Shown here: one piece after another, positions 47,541 through 59,500 of the stretch | How positions within the stretch are numbered: position 1 is the stretch's first letter | How the letters are laid out: each line of letters opens with the position of its first letter | Assembly: GCA_947683625.1 (NCBI GenBank) | Contig: CANTUR010000664.1 | Location: 62,001-126,000 of the forward strand | DNA: 64,000 nt | Origin: Mallotus nudiflorus | Taxonomy: Eukaryota > Streptophyta > Magnoliopsida > Malpighiales > Euphorbiaceae | Direction of reading: 5' to 3' | The notes under the pieces: model-generated | What the model was told of the DNA's origin: nothing | Databases searched by the model: none | Seen by the model: the letters and a program-made list of their open reading frames with translations, nothing else | Made by a program: the position numbers and the translations under genes

Positions 47541-49629
47541 TGTAAACACCCAATTTCAGGATGATGAAGTGTGGATGCGACAAAAGACTTCGATGATGAA
47601 AATATTATAAATAGGTCTTCAATACTTGAAATTTGAAATCTCAAAAGTCTGAATGCATTTTCAAAAGGGGTTCTAATTGGGTTTTTAAAGACTTAATTGT
47701 AATACTTTTTTCAAGACCTAATTGAAAAGTCTAAATTCTTTCAAGGGTCTTTTTATAATTACACAATTTCGATCGAAATTAGGCATGTTCCGTCTACTTT
47801 TTTTATTTCATTTTAGTAAATAAAATGTGGTTTCCTAAATTTTGATTGGTCAAATGGTATTTATTTGAATTTTTAGAAAATTAAAAGCCTTTTAAAATTA
47901 AAACTCTGAGAAACACAAGTCATAGTAGGATATGTTTTTAGCTAGGGTTTTTTTCCTATAAAAGCCTAGCTTTAGCTATCCTAAAAAGGGACCTCTCTAA
48001 AAATGATTTCTCAAAAACTTTTCTTTTTTTTTCCCTAGGTAGCACACGAAAAATATTCTTTATGATTTATTGGTTTTTGAAGAAAGGAGCAATAGACTTT
48101 TGAGAAGAACAATAACAAGTTTTTGAAGATCTATCTAATAAACAACGGTGATTTATACTACTCTGAGGGACAACTCATATTGCATCCACAATCATCATCT
48201 TCTTTCCTTCCTTCTTTTATTTTTATTTTATTTTATTATTTTAATTTTATTAAATTTTAATTTTATTTAATTTTTATTGTTATTTTATCCACTAATCATT
48301 GTTTATTCCTATGTGTTGGTGATTATGGAGGGGATTACATAATGATCTTACTAGGTAAACAAAATCCATGAAGGTCTATGGAATGTCATGGATTGAACTT
48401 TGTAGCTAAATATAGTTTCTAGTTTTTTTTAGTTGTTTATTATTATTTTGTTTTTGTTTTGTTTTTTTTTATTATTTTTGGGATTGTATTAATTTTTTTT
48501 CTTTTCTTACTATTTCCAATATATCATTATAATAACCCCAATAGTGGGAATAATGAAATCATGTGTGTGTAATTGTGTGTTTTATTTTAATTAATCGATT
48601 AGTAAAATTAGGGTTTTAATTGGGTAATTAATTAAAACTAATGACTATAGAAATCATTAGGTTGTTTAATTAAAATTGAATTAGATTTAAGTGGATAGAA
48701 TTAGGCTTTCTTGTTGATTATTTTATTTTTTTAAAGTCCCTTTAATTAAATTAGTGTTTTTAGAATAAGTGTGATTGATTTTTTTTTTACTATTTTTGGG
48801 CTTCTTTGTTTATGTTTATGTGTTTTGGGCCCTAAGCTCATGTTAGACGTTAACCCATTTAAATAAATTTAGGTTTTTAGGTTTAATTAATAAAAATGCA
48901 TCTTTAGGCCCATAAGTAATTAGATTTAGGGTAGAGATAATTTTAGGCGTATTTAGTTAATTTAGACATAGGCCCACCTAATTTAATTAATTTAAACTTA
49001 ACCCATTTAATTGAAGCATTTTTTATAATTTGTAGATTTGAGATCACTTTAGAATGTAGAACTAGGCTCACTAATTTAAATACTTCATAATTTATAGATT
49101 TAGGTCTATTTTTAGAATTAAAATAAATAGACTTCGGTTCATTTAATTAAAATTGAATAAGAATTAGTCCCATTAGTCTTTAGGCTCACTTGTAAATTAA
49201 AACATGTATATTTAGCCCATTTAATTAAAATAAATGTAGATTATACTAACTTATGGATTATGAACTTAAATGAATGCATTGTTTACATGTATTTTTCATG
49301 GCTAGTTTATCTGGACTTGATTGTTTTAATAAGGGTTTATATGAAATTGCAAGTAAATAGAGGGTAAGATAGTAATTCATAAAGTAATTCTAAATGAACA
49401 CGAGACTGAAAGTAATTGGTATTCCGCATCCAGAATCTCCTAGTTGTGGTGTTGGCTTTCTTTTAGAGAATTGAGTACCACCACTTTTCTATTTGTCCCA
49501 ATTATTAGTCTGGGTGGCGACTCCTCATCTCCACGCCATGTCTTTGTGATAGTGGTTAGTGTGTTCTCTAGAGCCTTGAACTCAAACAGTGTCACGGTTA
49601 CTAAAATATTGGGTGCACACTAAACTATA
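47541..49629 (+). repeat. Solo Tat LTR (2,089 bp) with GGACT target-site duplication
   Basis: It runs from TGTAAACACCC to ACTATA (CA end mutated to TA). Flanks 47,536-47,540 and 49,630-49,634 are both GGACT. It matches LTR A (2,079 bp). A TATA box CTATAAAAG lies at 47,956-47,964. TGGCGACTCC at 49,515-49,524 is a primer-site-like sequence inside the LTR, 105-115 bp before its end. No internal sequence remains, so it is a solo LTR. Confidence 0.95.
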
Positions 49630-49917
49630 GGACTCACTCTTCGTTTTCTTATTACTCTTAAGAAATTAAGAAGATTATGTCTTTATTCCAAAAAAGAGCT
49701 TTCATTCCCTCACGTTGTATGCATGAACCAACACTCAAGCCTATAGGATGCTTTGATAAAGTCCAAGATCTTCTCCTTAAAGGTGGGATTTTTAACTTTG
49801 CTTTCACTCCTCTCCCATCCTATTCTACTCTCATCTTTGAATTTCTTTCATCTTTTACTCTTCGCTCCATAAAATTTGATGATGATAATCCTTATTTCTC
49901 AATGAGATTTATTTTGA

Positions 49918-49932
49918 GGGGGGGGGGGGGGG
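49918..49932 (+). repeat. 15-base G homopolymer in the env-like ORF
   Basis: An uninterrupted run of 15 G in an otherwise AT-rich region. It shifts the env-like frame. It may be a true slippage product or an assembly error. Confidence 0.9.
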
Positions 49933-50813
49933 AGATCACTTCATGACCTATCAAGAGTTTGATACTCTTTTTAGGTTCCTATAAGAGGGACATATTCAAG
50001 TTGATCCTCATTGGATTGCCTCTTCCTATTGGGAACAAATCAAGGGTCCCAATGCACCTTAATTCTTAGCCAAAAACACCAGACCTCCTTTATTAAATCC
50101 AAAGAACTTTGGTATTCTCATTGTTTTCTCACTTATTCAATTAATGGTAGAGCTCTCTCTAATAAAGCAATTTCTCTTGATGATTTTTTGTGCTTTATTA
50201 TCTCCATCACAATGAGAATATTACTTTAGGAAGATTTTCATAATAGAGAATTTGGCTAATTAGTAATAGTTAAATCGATGCTATTTGTATTGGTGCGATT
50301 GTTACAAAATTAGCTCAATTCTTCAATGTTAATCTTGATTCTCTGCCCTCTACCAAACCTTTGCTTCTGGATGCTACCTGCATTCAAAACTCTAAACAAT
50401 TCACTTCTATCAATGGTGTTTGGGTTTGGAAACATAATCTTGGAGCTAGTGAGAATATTGAAGCTATCTTCTAAGAGTTTGAAGAACGTGAAGGTCAAAG
50501 GGAAGAAGAACAAAAGACTCAACCTTAAGTTACCCCTCCAAGAAAGAGAAGAAGAAGTGAAGCAACTTCAAGTCAAGGTGCTCAAGCTAAAGAGGATGAA
50601 CCTTTATGGGTTGGGCAAATTTTTAAGTACATGACTCTCATGGGATCCAAATTCAACTCTCATTTTGATGAAGTTGAATATAATTTTAATGTGCACTTCA
50701 CTCAAATTGATGAAAATATTGCTCATCTTTAATATGACGTTCATCACATTTATGAGCAACAAGGCTACACATGCACTTATCCTCCTCCTCCTCCTTTCCC
50801 TCCTCAATATTAG

Positions 50814-51740
50814 TTTTTGTATTTTTTGTTTGTTTTATTTTCAGTTTATGTTTGGTTTATTTTCTGTATATGAGCCTTTAGCTATTAGTTTTTTAATTTA
50901 GGATCATTCTATCCTAGTTTATGTTTAGTTTATTTTTCATATATTCTTTTTGTACTGCATCTTTTTATTATTGTTAATGAAAATTTTCTTTTTAATTGAA
51001 AGTGTTTATTTGAGTTTATTCTTTTTGATTCTTGACAAAAGGAGAGAAATATTTGAGTTTTATTTTTTTATGCAAAATTCATTCATATAAAGAAAAATTC
51101 CTTTAGGAATTGTTTTAATCTTTAAAGGAAAAATAATGTTTGAGTTTGCATGTATATTTAGTTAATTTCTTTAAAAATAAGTTTTTCTTTTAAAGATGTG
51201 TTTATGTAAGTGACATAACTATATGATAGTGTGTCCTTAATATCAAATTTTTTTAACATTATATAAATGACAAATTTATTTCATAAAGATTTAATGTATC
51301 TTTTGTTTTTCATTATTTTGGTTTGTGGGCTTTTATTTCCTTTATTGTTTAACAAAGGGGAGATAAAGCAATGAAATTTTTAGGCTTACTATTCATGATT
51401 GTAATATGCTAAGTGCCACATGATCCATTAACTAGCTATGCTCTATATGATCATGTTTGTACTATTTTATGATGCATTATATATGTTTGAAATTACTTCC
51501 TTTATATTATCAAACATTCTTCTATGTGTTGAAGGACCATAATCATTGTCATGATATCTTTTATGTCATTTAGAATAAAAAATTATATTTCTTATCATGT
51601 CCATATTTGTAGAGGGAGAAATAAAGAAATATATTTGTTTTGATTTCATATATTCATTATTATCATAAATTTGTTACACACACTACATTATATTTTCATT
51701 AAACTCAAAATGAGTTTGTCAAAATCAAAAAGGGGGAGCT
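50814..51740 (+). other. Copia 3' untranslated region and polypurine tract
   Basis: This AT-rich non-coding stretch has several purine blocks (ACAAAAGGAGAGAAAT at about 51,034, AACAAAGGGGAGATAAAG at about 51,350), a recurring SIRE feature. The true polypurine tract AAAAAGGGGGAGCT lies at 51,727-51,740 against the LTR. Confidence 0.8.
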
Positions 51741-52787
51741 TGTTGACCTTAACAAGTTAACAATCTTGATTTTGATCGTAACAAACTTAATTTTAAGAAA
51801 CTAATGTATTTGCTTTAAGTGTGTATAAGTTAAGAACAATTTGGAAGTTAAAATAATAATGAAATATTAAAAAAATGATTCTAAAAAGTCATTGCAAGTG
51901 TTATCTCGACTGGACTCATCACAGGGACTAAATTGCACAAAAAATTACAATTTCTATCATAATCTTGAGCGGGACCAAAAGGAGCAAAAATTCATCAAAA
52001 TGGCAAAACCTATCCCAATTGAATGTCCCAATCAAGACATTACTTAAGACAGGGCATTCCCAATCGGGACATGGCCATCCCGATCAAAATTAGGGCAGGT
52101 TTTTAAATGTAACAACTCACAATGGCTTTTTAAGGCTTGTCCTTATTGAGACCTGACAAAATGCAGCCCAAAAGTCTATATTTTCATTCAAATGGACTTA
52201 ATTTATATTAGAAATGAAATTCTTGCTTCCAATAGCTATAATTGGATTGCTCAAGTACAAATATGACCTTTAAAGATTGTTTTGAAAAAAAGAAGCTTGC
52301 TTATTCATTTTATATATTCAAGCATTCAATTAAGCTCTCTAAACTCTTCCAAAATTCATTCTTATTATTGTAAACTCTTGTGAGAGTTGGTGAGTGATTA
52401 GAATAGGTATTCTTGGTCTTTTATTTTCTAGGATTAGAAAATGGAAAGTGATATTCTATTATAAAAGAATTGGTTTAAGTTTTTGGCCATCAAAACACTT
52501 GTAATTCATTTTTTGATTGAGCCTAGAAAACTTAAGTTGTAAGGTTATAAGAGGGAGCCAAAAAACTCTTATGTAATCTCATTCTTATGAATAAGATTGT
52601 GGGTGATTGAAAATCCTAACTTAGGGATAAGTTAGGTGGAGACATAGGATTATTGTTAAATCCGAACTCCTTAAATCTTTGTGTTCTTCATTCTTCCTTC
52701 TTAACACTTCTTTCAATTCTTGTTCAAACCGTTTAATTTCTCAATTTTGCTCGGTAGTCCTATTCACCCCCCTCTAGGACTATTTTA
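51741..52787 (+). repeat. 3' LTR of the copia element (1,047 bp)
   Basis: It starts TGTTGACCTTAACAAG and ends CTAGGACTATTTTA (terminal CA mutated to TA). It retains about 140 bp lost from the 5' LTR. That extra stretch includes AATCGGGACATGGCCATCCCGATC, a palindrome-like motif. Confidence 0.9.
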
Positions 52788-53560
52788 GTAAAACATCACA
52801 CAAGTAAGTAAAATCAAAGTTTATTGCATTTATTTTAGAAAAGAAAGGGTCCTCAGAGTTAAACAAGCTAGAAAAGGAAATGTTAATATCATCATAAAAC
52901 ATCCATAATGGAGTCTAAAACAAAGGACTTAAAGTTAAGTTCCTCTTTCTAGTTATCCATGTCCTTTAGCTCTCTTGTAGGGACATTCTCTTCAGGTTCC
53001 AAAAACAGTATCAATTCTTCCACCATTGGCTCCTCTACTGTAACTTTAAAGTTCCCATTCACTTGCTTAGAGAATATTTCAAAACTGAGGACTAGTTTAT
53101 CAGCAATTAACAATGGCTCATAAGCCCTTTAATATGGATCATTGACGCGTTCTTTCCTAAAGGTTTCCTAAAGTGGCTTGATTTCCATTTTGGCTTTTGA
53201 CTTGTGCTTTGCCCTTTTCTTTCTTATAGACTTGGTTCTAGCTTTCTTAGCTTCTTTTGGCTCATCAATGTCGAGATATCCTACCTTGTGGTTTAACAAT
53301 GATACCTTAGACTCAATATATCCAGGTGGCCCTTACTGATGTTTCCCTAACCCTATTCCAAGCATGAAATTCTGACTCTTCATCATGTTCATGATTTTTG
53401 GACTTAGCTCATCTTCAAAAATCATGCAAACTTCAAAGTTTGGACTAAACAGGATTTTCTGAGGAGCCAGTTTTAATACAACGATGGCCACTTTAATTTT
53501 AGTAGAAATGGTAACTGCTCTCCCCTTATATGGGAATTTAATCTTTTAGTGCACAATAGA
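52788..53560 (-). pseudogene. Tat B linker with G-patch-like motif, right of the copia insertion
   Basis: On the minus strand, a G-patch-like LGIGLGKHQ-stop-GPPGYIE lies at about 53,310-53,350, then a Lys/Arg/Ala-rich basic segment (53,180-53,260), then an acidic region running to the insertion. It corresponds to 10,800-11,345 of element C. Confidence 0.65.
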
Positions 53561-54211
53561 TGACACACCTCCCATAAGATGGAACCATGGCCTTCCTAGT
53601 AAGATAGTAAAGGTCATTAGGATATTAATCATATTTAGGTTAACCCAGACTTTAATAGGTCCAATCTTGACCAATGCTCTAAAGGTTCCCTAAATAGGCC
53701 TTTTAGTGTCATCATAAACCTTGTTCACCATATTTGATGACTTCAAATTAACCACTGTTAGTCCTAACTTGCATAAAATCTTTAATGGAAAAACGTTAAT
53801 AGCAGATTCATTATCCACCATTATATAACACATCAACTTCCCCTTTACTTTTGCCTTAATAAACAAAGGCTTGAGGTGATCCCTTCCTTCTAAAGGCAAA
53901 TCATTATCAGTAAATGTTATGGCTCCTTGGGGGCTTTCTGTCAATGAATCCACTAAATGCTCAAGGGTATGGCTTGTAGGAACTTTCTTATGATCCAAAG
54001 CCATAACTAGTGCCTCCTGATGGGCTTTGGAGTGTATGAGCATCTCCCAGACACTAGAGAGAGTTTTCTCTTCTTTCATAGCTTCAATAACTTTCTCATC
54101 TTCTTCTTTTGGATATATCTCTTTTTCCTCATACCCTATAGGTTTTACTTCTTCCTTCTTCTTAAGTTTTTTAATTGACTGGGCCTTTCTGTCTTCATTG
54201 CTCTTCCACAA
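53561..54211 (-). pseudogene. Tat B protease
   Basis: Frame 53,690-54,211 holds a Lys/Glu-rich start, FTDNDLPLEGRDH, then the active-site stretch YIMVDNESAINVFPL, in which Glu replaces the Gly after Asp-Asn. The flap/C-terminus LLGRPWFHLMGG lies in the continuation after a stop (53,570-53,690). Altered active-site geometry and the stop make it inactive. Confidence 0.8.
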
Positions 54212-55720
54212 TTCAATTGCTCTGCCTTCCTCATCATTAGAGCTCTAAATGTCTCAGACATTCACCTCAACCTCTACAGGCTACACTATTAGGTTGAGGT
54301 TTTCTAGTTTAAATTTTAGGGGTTTAGGTGTTGCATTAACAATGGAATTCAAAACTTATTCCTCTATTAGACTAGTGTTGATGGCAAGGATAGATTGATT
54401 TTATGGTGGCATGTTTCAATAGTTAAGCAATAGGCTATTTCTGGTGTTAGGTTTTCTATTTTTTAGGTCAATTATTTTGCCTGAGTCAATTAGACCTTGC
54501 ACTTCATGCTTCAGCTGAGTGCATCTATTGGTGTCATGGCCAATGGTTTGATGGTATTTGCAATATAGCTTTGGGTCAGCATTTGGGAATGGTGGTTGCT
54601 ATGGTAGAGGTCACAATAAGTTATTCTCAATCAGCTCTCTAAAACTTTAGAGAGGGGTCTTCTTAGATTAGAAAATCTTCTAGGTTATTGAATAGCATTT
54701 ATCTGCACATTGCTACTTGATCTGATCCCATTGCTGGATCTAGTTCCCTCTCTACCCGGGGATCTTCTTCTAAAGGATTTACTTTCTTGTGCTAAGTTAA
54801 ATTCTTTCTGTATCTGAAATCCATACAAATCCTCAAAATTTTAAATTCCCAAATCTTTTAACTTCTTAAAAAGTGGGAGTATGTACCCCTCTATTACTAT
54901 CACTAATTGGCACTCTTAGAGGGTCGATGCTTTATCTACGCCAGCTTCACTCTCCATCTATTAAAAAAGTTAGTGAAAGGCTCATTAAATCTTTCTTTGA
55001 TGTTCTGTAAATCCCTCAAAGATGCTTCCATATGGATGTTGAGTTTTTACTATTTTACAAATGCTGCACACAATCCTTCCCAATCAGCTTGGATATTAGC
55101 TTCCACAGTATAGTACCATCTGATGGGTGCTCCTTCTAAAGACAAAGGAAATTGCTTAATAATATGTGCCTTATTCAAGCTGGTTGTTCGCATGTGAGTT
55201 GCATACTATTTGAAATGCAAATAAGGATCTTCAACACTAGTGAACATCTTCATATCAGGAAACCTGAACTTCCTAGGTAGTGGATCATCATCCCCTCCTA
55301 AACTCAGGTTTGAGTAGTTTATCAATGCATCCATGCCGTTTTCTTTCATTATTAATTGCATATAAGCCATAGACTTAGCAAGGTGTTTAGCTTAATCTAG
55401 CTTCTCTATATTCCCCGAGGCATCTAACCTCTATTGAATAATTGGTTCTGCTAATACAGTTTGTTGATAATCTTTTATTCCTTGCCTCTCCGGATTCTTA
55501 GCATCAAGGTCAAATGGCGGTGGTGGAGGCATTGATGGTTTCTCTCCGGTTGAGCATATCTCTACCATCATCTCTCGCATAATTATTCTAGTCTATTCAA
55601 CTATCTCTGTCTTGAATTGTTTTAAATCAAAACTTATTGATGATGTCTCTTTTGACATTCTAACCAAGCAACTGGTGTTAGAGCATGTCCAAGCGGATGA
55701 CTGATTTAGATCTATATCTG
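54212..55720 (-). pseudogene. Tat B gag
   Basis: On the minus strand, the N-terminal part near 55,680 is followed by a Pro run (55,510-55,530). The capsid core (54,940-55,300) is FRFPDMKMFTSVEDPYLHFK, FPLSLEGAPIRWYY, ADWEGLCAAFVKY, then NEPFTNFFNRWRVK, a clear retrotransposon gag. The knuckle at 54,520-54,575 reads CKYHQTIGHDTNRC, with His in place of the second Cys (CHHC), which is common in Tat gag. About a dozen stops. Confidence 0.85.
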
Positions 55721-56511
55721 CAACTAACCCATAGTAGAAACATGCATGGTATGTATGCATGATATGTAGGGTCTTGTCTAAAAGAATAGAACAAGGGTAA
55801 ATATCCTATTTACATGTAACAAATAACAAAAGACAAATCTCTTCAAAAGACGACACTTCCACCCTTATTTCTCCCACATGTGTATTTAATGTTGACTTTC
55901 TTATCCTAGGATTATTGGTCGGGTTTTGACTATCAACAGGGGATAACAAAACCATTGTACATGTAAGAAACTCTCAGGATGGAGCAAACGAGTGACAAAT
56001 CCTTCAAATAAAGTAGAAGTGCATTTTAATGTGTCATAATGGGCTTAAAAGGCCCAATTTTGACATGGTCTATTTGCAAATGGGCCTTGGTGGGCATGAA
56101 AGGCCCAATTTTGACATATTTTGCTTAAAAATGGGCTTGGGCTTTATGAAAAGGTTTGCTAAATGGTATAAAACACACATATTTGAGAAAAATCTTAGTG
56201 GAAATTGTTAAGTCATTTACATGAGCTAAGTTAAGGGTAACAAGCTACGACTCCCATAACTATATACATCCACTACGTCTCCCCACTCAAGGGTCTATAA
56301 GATGCATATAGTATATACTATGACTGACAATAACCAAATACTCCAACATAAGGTTTGAGTGAAACACAAGCAGTAAAGCAAAGACTATTGTCAGTTATTT
56401 AGGACTATGTGCTCAATGTGTGCAATCGTGTAGTGAATGCAATAATCTACAAAGGAAATAAAGAAATAATCAAAGATGATAAATTATAAAACACTTGGAA
56501 TCAGTTTCTCT
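55721..56511 (-). other. Untranslated leader of Tat element B
   Basis: Non-coding. A block at 55,870-55,950 is conserved with element A. A 20-base string, AAAGGCCCAATTTTGACAT with one flanking base, occurs twice (56,047-56,066 and 56,097-56,116), a diverged local duplication of about 50 bp. Confidence 0.6.
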
Positions 56512-56530
56512 ATCCCTAGTGGAATCACCA
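56512..56530 (-). promoter_or_regulatory. Primer-binding site of Tat element B
   Basis: The minus strand reads TGGTGATTCCACTAGGGAT, one base after the LTR end. It is closer to the tRNA-Arg-type TGGCGACTCCGCTGGGGAT than the element A site is. Confidence 0.75.
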
Positions 56531-56531
56531 C

Positions 56532-59500
56532 TATGGGCAGCAAGGTTTAGACCACAAACCCAAGTGTACAGCGACCACGGCACTCTATGGGCTTAAGGCC
56601 CATTAGGATTACTAAATTGGGTTTTTTAGGTCCCAAAAAGGAGATTGAGTCACCACCCATATGAAAATTGGGACACTTTACAATAACTGGATTCCACGGA
56701 GGTTCCTAGAAGCCATCATCAGAGATTCAGGTTCGAAAACTAGGAATAGGCTTTAAATACCCACCGAACCTTGTGTTAACCTTCGTTTGTGTTTTGTACT
56801 TTATTACCCATAATTATTAAATTATTTCCTTATTATTGTGGTTTGCAAATGCATCGAATTTTATAATTTAATCTGAGTAGGCACATTAGTCCTTTTGTAT
56901 GTTTATTGCCTTGGCATTCAAATCAAATATTAAGAATAAATTTACAAGCATTCATTCCTAATAGATGGGGAAGGGATTAGGGATTACAATAATTTGTACA
57001 ATTATTACAATAATTAACCTAAATGAAACTTCTCAAGAACTAATTAATTCACTAATTACATAGTGATTAAAATACCAAAACCAATAACAAATTATCATGA
57101 CCCAAAACAGGGGCCATGACCAGTGCTAGGGAACGGGAATTCTTTTGAATCCGGAACCCGTAGCAAGCCTTAAAATAAAATAAAAAATGCAATAATAGTA
57201 ATAATAACATAAATAAAGTATTCTATAGTGGAAATAAAATCTTAAATATTAAAATAATAATCCACCAAATGAAATTAAATCGAACAACTCATCTCATATA
57301 TAAATAAAATTTTAATACAAATTCCAGTTCAAATATTTGAAATACATAACTCACACAAAAATATTACATAAACTCCACAACTGTTTACAACTACTGCAGT
57401 GTCTAAATTATAAAGTAAAGCTCAGATAAGCAGTTTACATAGTGAAGCCGGGACGGAAGAAATCCGACATATGGGTCTGCTACCGAGGTCTGAAGATGAT
57501 GACTCTCCTGAAAAATAGTCAACGGAGGGGAGTCAGACATCACTGAGTGAATTTTTATAATATATATACATGCATAAATAAATGACAAATGCACATAGTC
57601 AATAGTATATATAATAAATATATATACAAGCAAATACACACAAATGCAACAAAATCATTTTATACATTTTTACTAAAAATCACAATTTATGAAGGATCAA
57701 ATAAAACCCTAGAAAACCGCAACCTCAAACAGTGTTAGACAACACTCTAGCCATACAGGCTCACTTATTCCAAAAAAATTCACTTGTTCCATTTGGACAG
57801 TAAACTGGCCCGGAGACACTAAGTCAATCGAGCTCTAGCAGTCTGACTATCAGTGTGATTGGCCCCGAGACACTTGGTCAACCAAGCTCCAGCAATCACA
57901 CTCCCAAATCATATCACACATCAAATCAAATTAATCCAATCCATATCCACAAATAGGTTAGTAATATAGCCTAAATGCTATCATCGTACCGGTACGTACT
58001 CGGTTTTAGTGTTGCCCACTAGGTAGCACATTCTATTGATATCCTTCATTAATATATAAAAAAAAAACATTCATAAATAAATGATGCATGAATTTCAATA
58101 AAATAGCAACATAAACCATATATATACTAGAAATATACCAAAAGTAAATCAGGTATATTTCGAGTATATATACGTCAAATAAATCCAATATAGTTGCAAA
58201 ATAAACAAGAAAGATACTTAAAAACATTTTAAGTGTAAATATTTAAATAAACATGCATATAATTTAAAATATACCAAAAGTAAACCTAAGTAATACTTAA
58301 ATCATTTATGCATACTTTATTAAAATAAACCATACATTTCTAAAACATGCACCCTAAAACATATATATATAAAATAACAACTCACTGTTATTGCACTCTT
58401 GGAGATAGGTCCAACGAGCCTGGTCCACTAGACCTCGGTCTCGGCATAACTAAATAAACAAACGATAGCAGAAAATCAGAATAAATCTAATAAAAATTCC
58501 TAGAAACTCGATCTAGAATACTAGACATAGAATTAGAATCAGAATTCGATCGGACATCACATTTTACGATAATTCTACCAAAAATCCGGCAAAACCTCCC
58601 CTATAAAATGGACATCTCTTTACTCAAAGAGTAGAGCCGGTCCTGCAAAAAAAATGCACTTTCAATAAACACAATTCACAACCCCTCGGTCGGACTCCAA
58701 ACTACAATTCACCGACTGAAATTCACAATTCACAGAACAATTACAAAAATACCAAAAATTCCCTTTAATAATAAAAATACATTTTATCAATCCAAATTAC
58801 ATAATTAACTCTAAAACATATTAAAAACCGATAAAAACTCATTTATTTAGAAAAATCGTATATTATATATAATTTGAAAATAATTTACGAAAAATAGTTT
58901 TAACTAGTTAAAAATACTAAATAATTTGTAGAAATCATTTTTATACCTTAAATAACTAGTAAAACCAATTTAATTATATTTTTAGTCAATTTAGTGTCAA
59001 ATTACCAAAATACCCCTAGTTTAGTAAATTCACTAAAATTAATAAAAAATTCACCAAAAATAGTATAATTACTCAAAATTAATTTTCTCAACATATAATT
59101 CAATAATATCAATAAATATACTCAATTAACCAATTAATTTCAATAAAACACATAATTAACCTAATTTTTCAAAAATTACATAAACTAAATAAATTCAAAA
59201 TAAATACATAAAATTCACAAAAATTACAAATAAATTTCTAAAATTCATTTTAACACCTATAAACACTATAAAACACAATTTCATAATTTAATGAATTAAT
59301 TTTTGAAAATTAGAAAATATTAATAAAATAATCAAAAACTTCCAAAAATCAAAATAAATTTCAAAAATTCCAGAGTATAGATTAAGCTACTAGGATTAAT
59401 GTTTGTTAAGGGAGTTTGCTTGAATCAATCAAATTGAAGCTCAAAAAATTCAAGAACGCTAATAGGCTGAAAATGGAAAATCAAAACCTAGGGAAATCTA

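Larger units (their letters stand above)
47474..50813 (+). pseudogene. Env-like ORF of the copia element, interrupted
   Basis: Segment 47,474-47,540 gives a Ser/Pro/Lys-rich piece (IPSSSQIPPSKNDKPKR). After the solo Tat LTR (47,541-49,629) and its duplicated GGACT, the same frame resumes at 49,635 with FQKRAFIPSRCM, VQDLLLKGGIFNF and STLIFEFLSSF, the pattern of the plant 'envelope-like / putative plant transposon protein' family. A 15-G run at 49,918-49,932 disrupts the frame. Later pieces (50,290-50,813) give IVTKLAQFFNVNLDSLPS, a basic PPRKRRRSE segment and a heptad-rich end before TAG at 50,811. No transmembrane segment is convincing. Envelope function is unproven for this family. Confidence 0.65.
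26894..52787 (+). mobile_element. SIRE/Maximus-type Ty1/copia element with env-like ORF, multiply interrupted
   Basis: Its own parts are 5' LTR (26,894-27,834), iMet PBS, gag, PR-INT-RT-RH (to 32,868), spacer, env-like ORF (47,474-47,540 plus 49,635-50,813), 3' UTR, polypurine tract and 3' LTR (51,741-52,787). Flanking five-mers GAAAA (26,889-26,893) and GTAAA (52,788-52,792) are a 4/5 target-site duplication. The lineage is read from the long gag with coiled coil, the CDNTNAINLSKN RNase H tail, and an env-like ORF between pol and the 3' LTR. It is interrupted by Tekay-type sequence (33,548-47,473) and by a solo Tat LTR (47,541-49,629). All ORFs carry stops. Confidence 0.85.
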
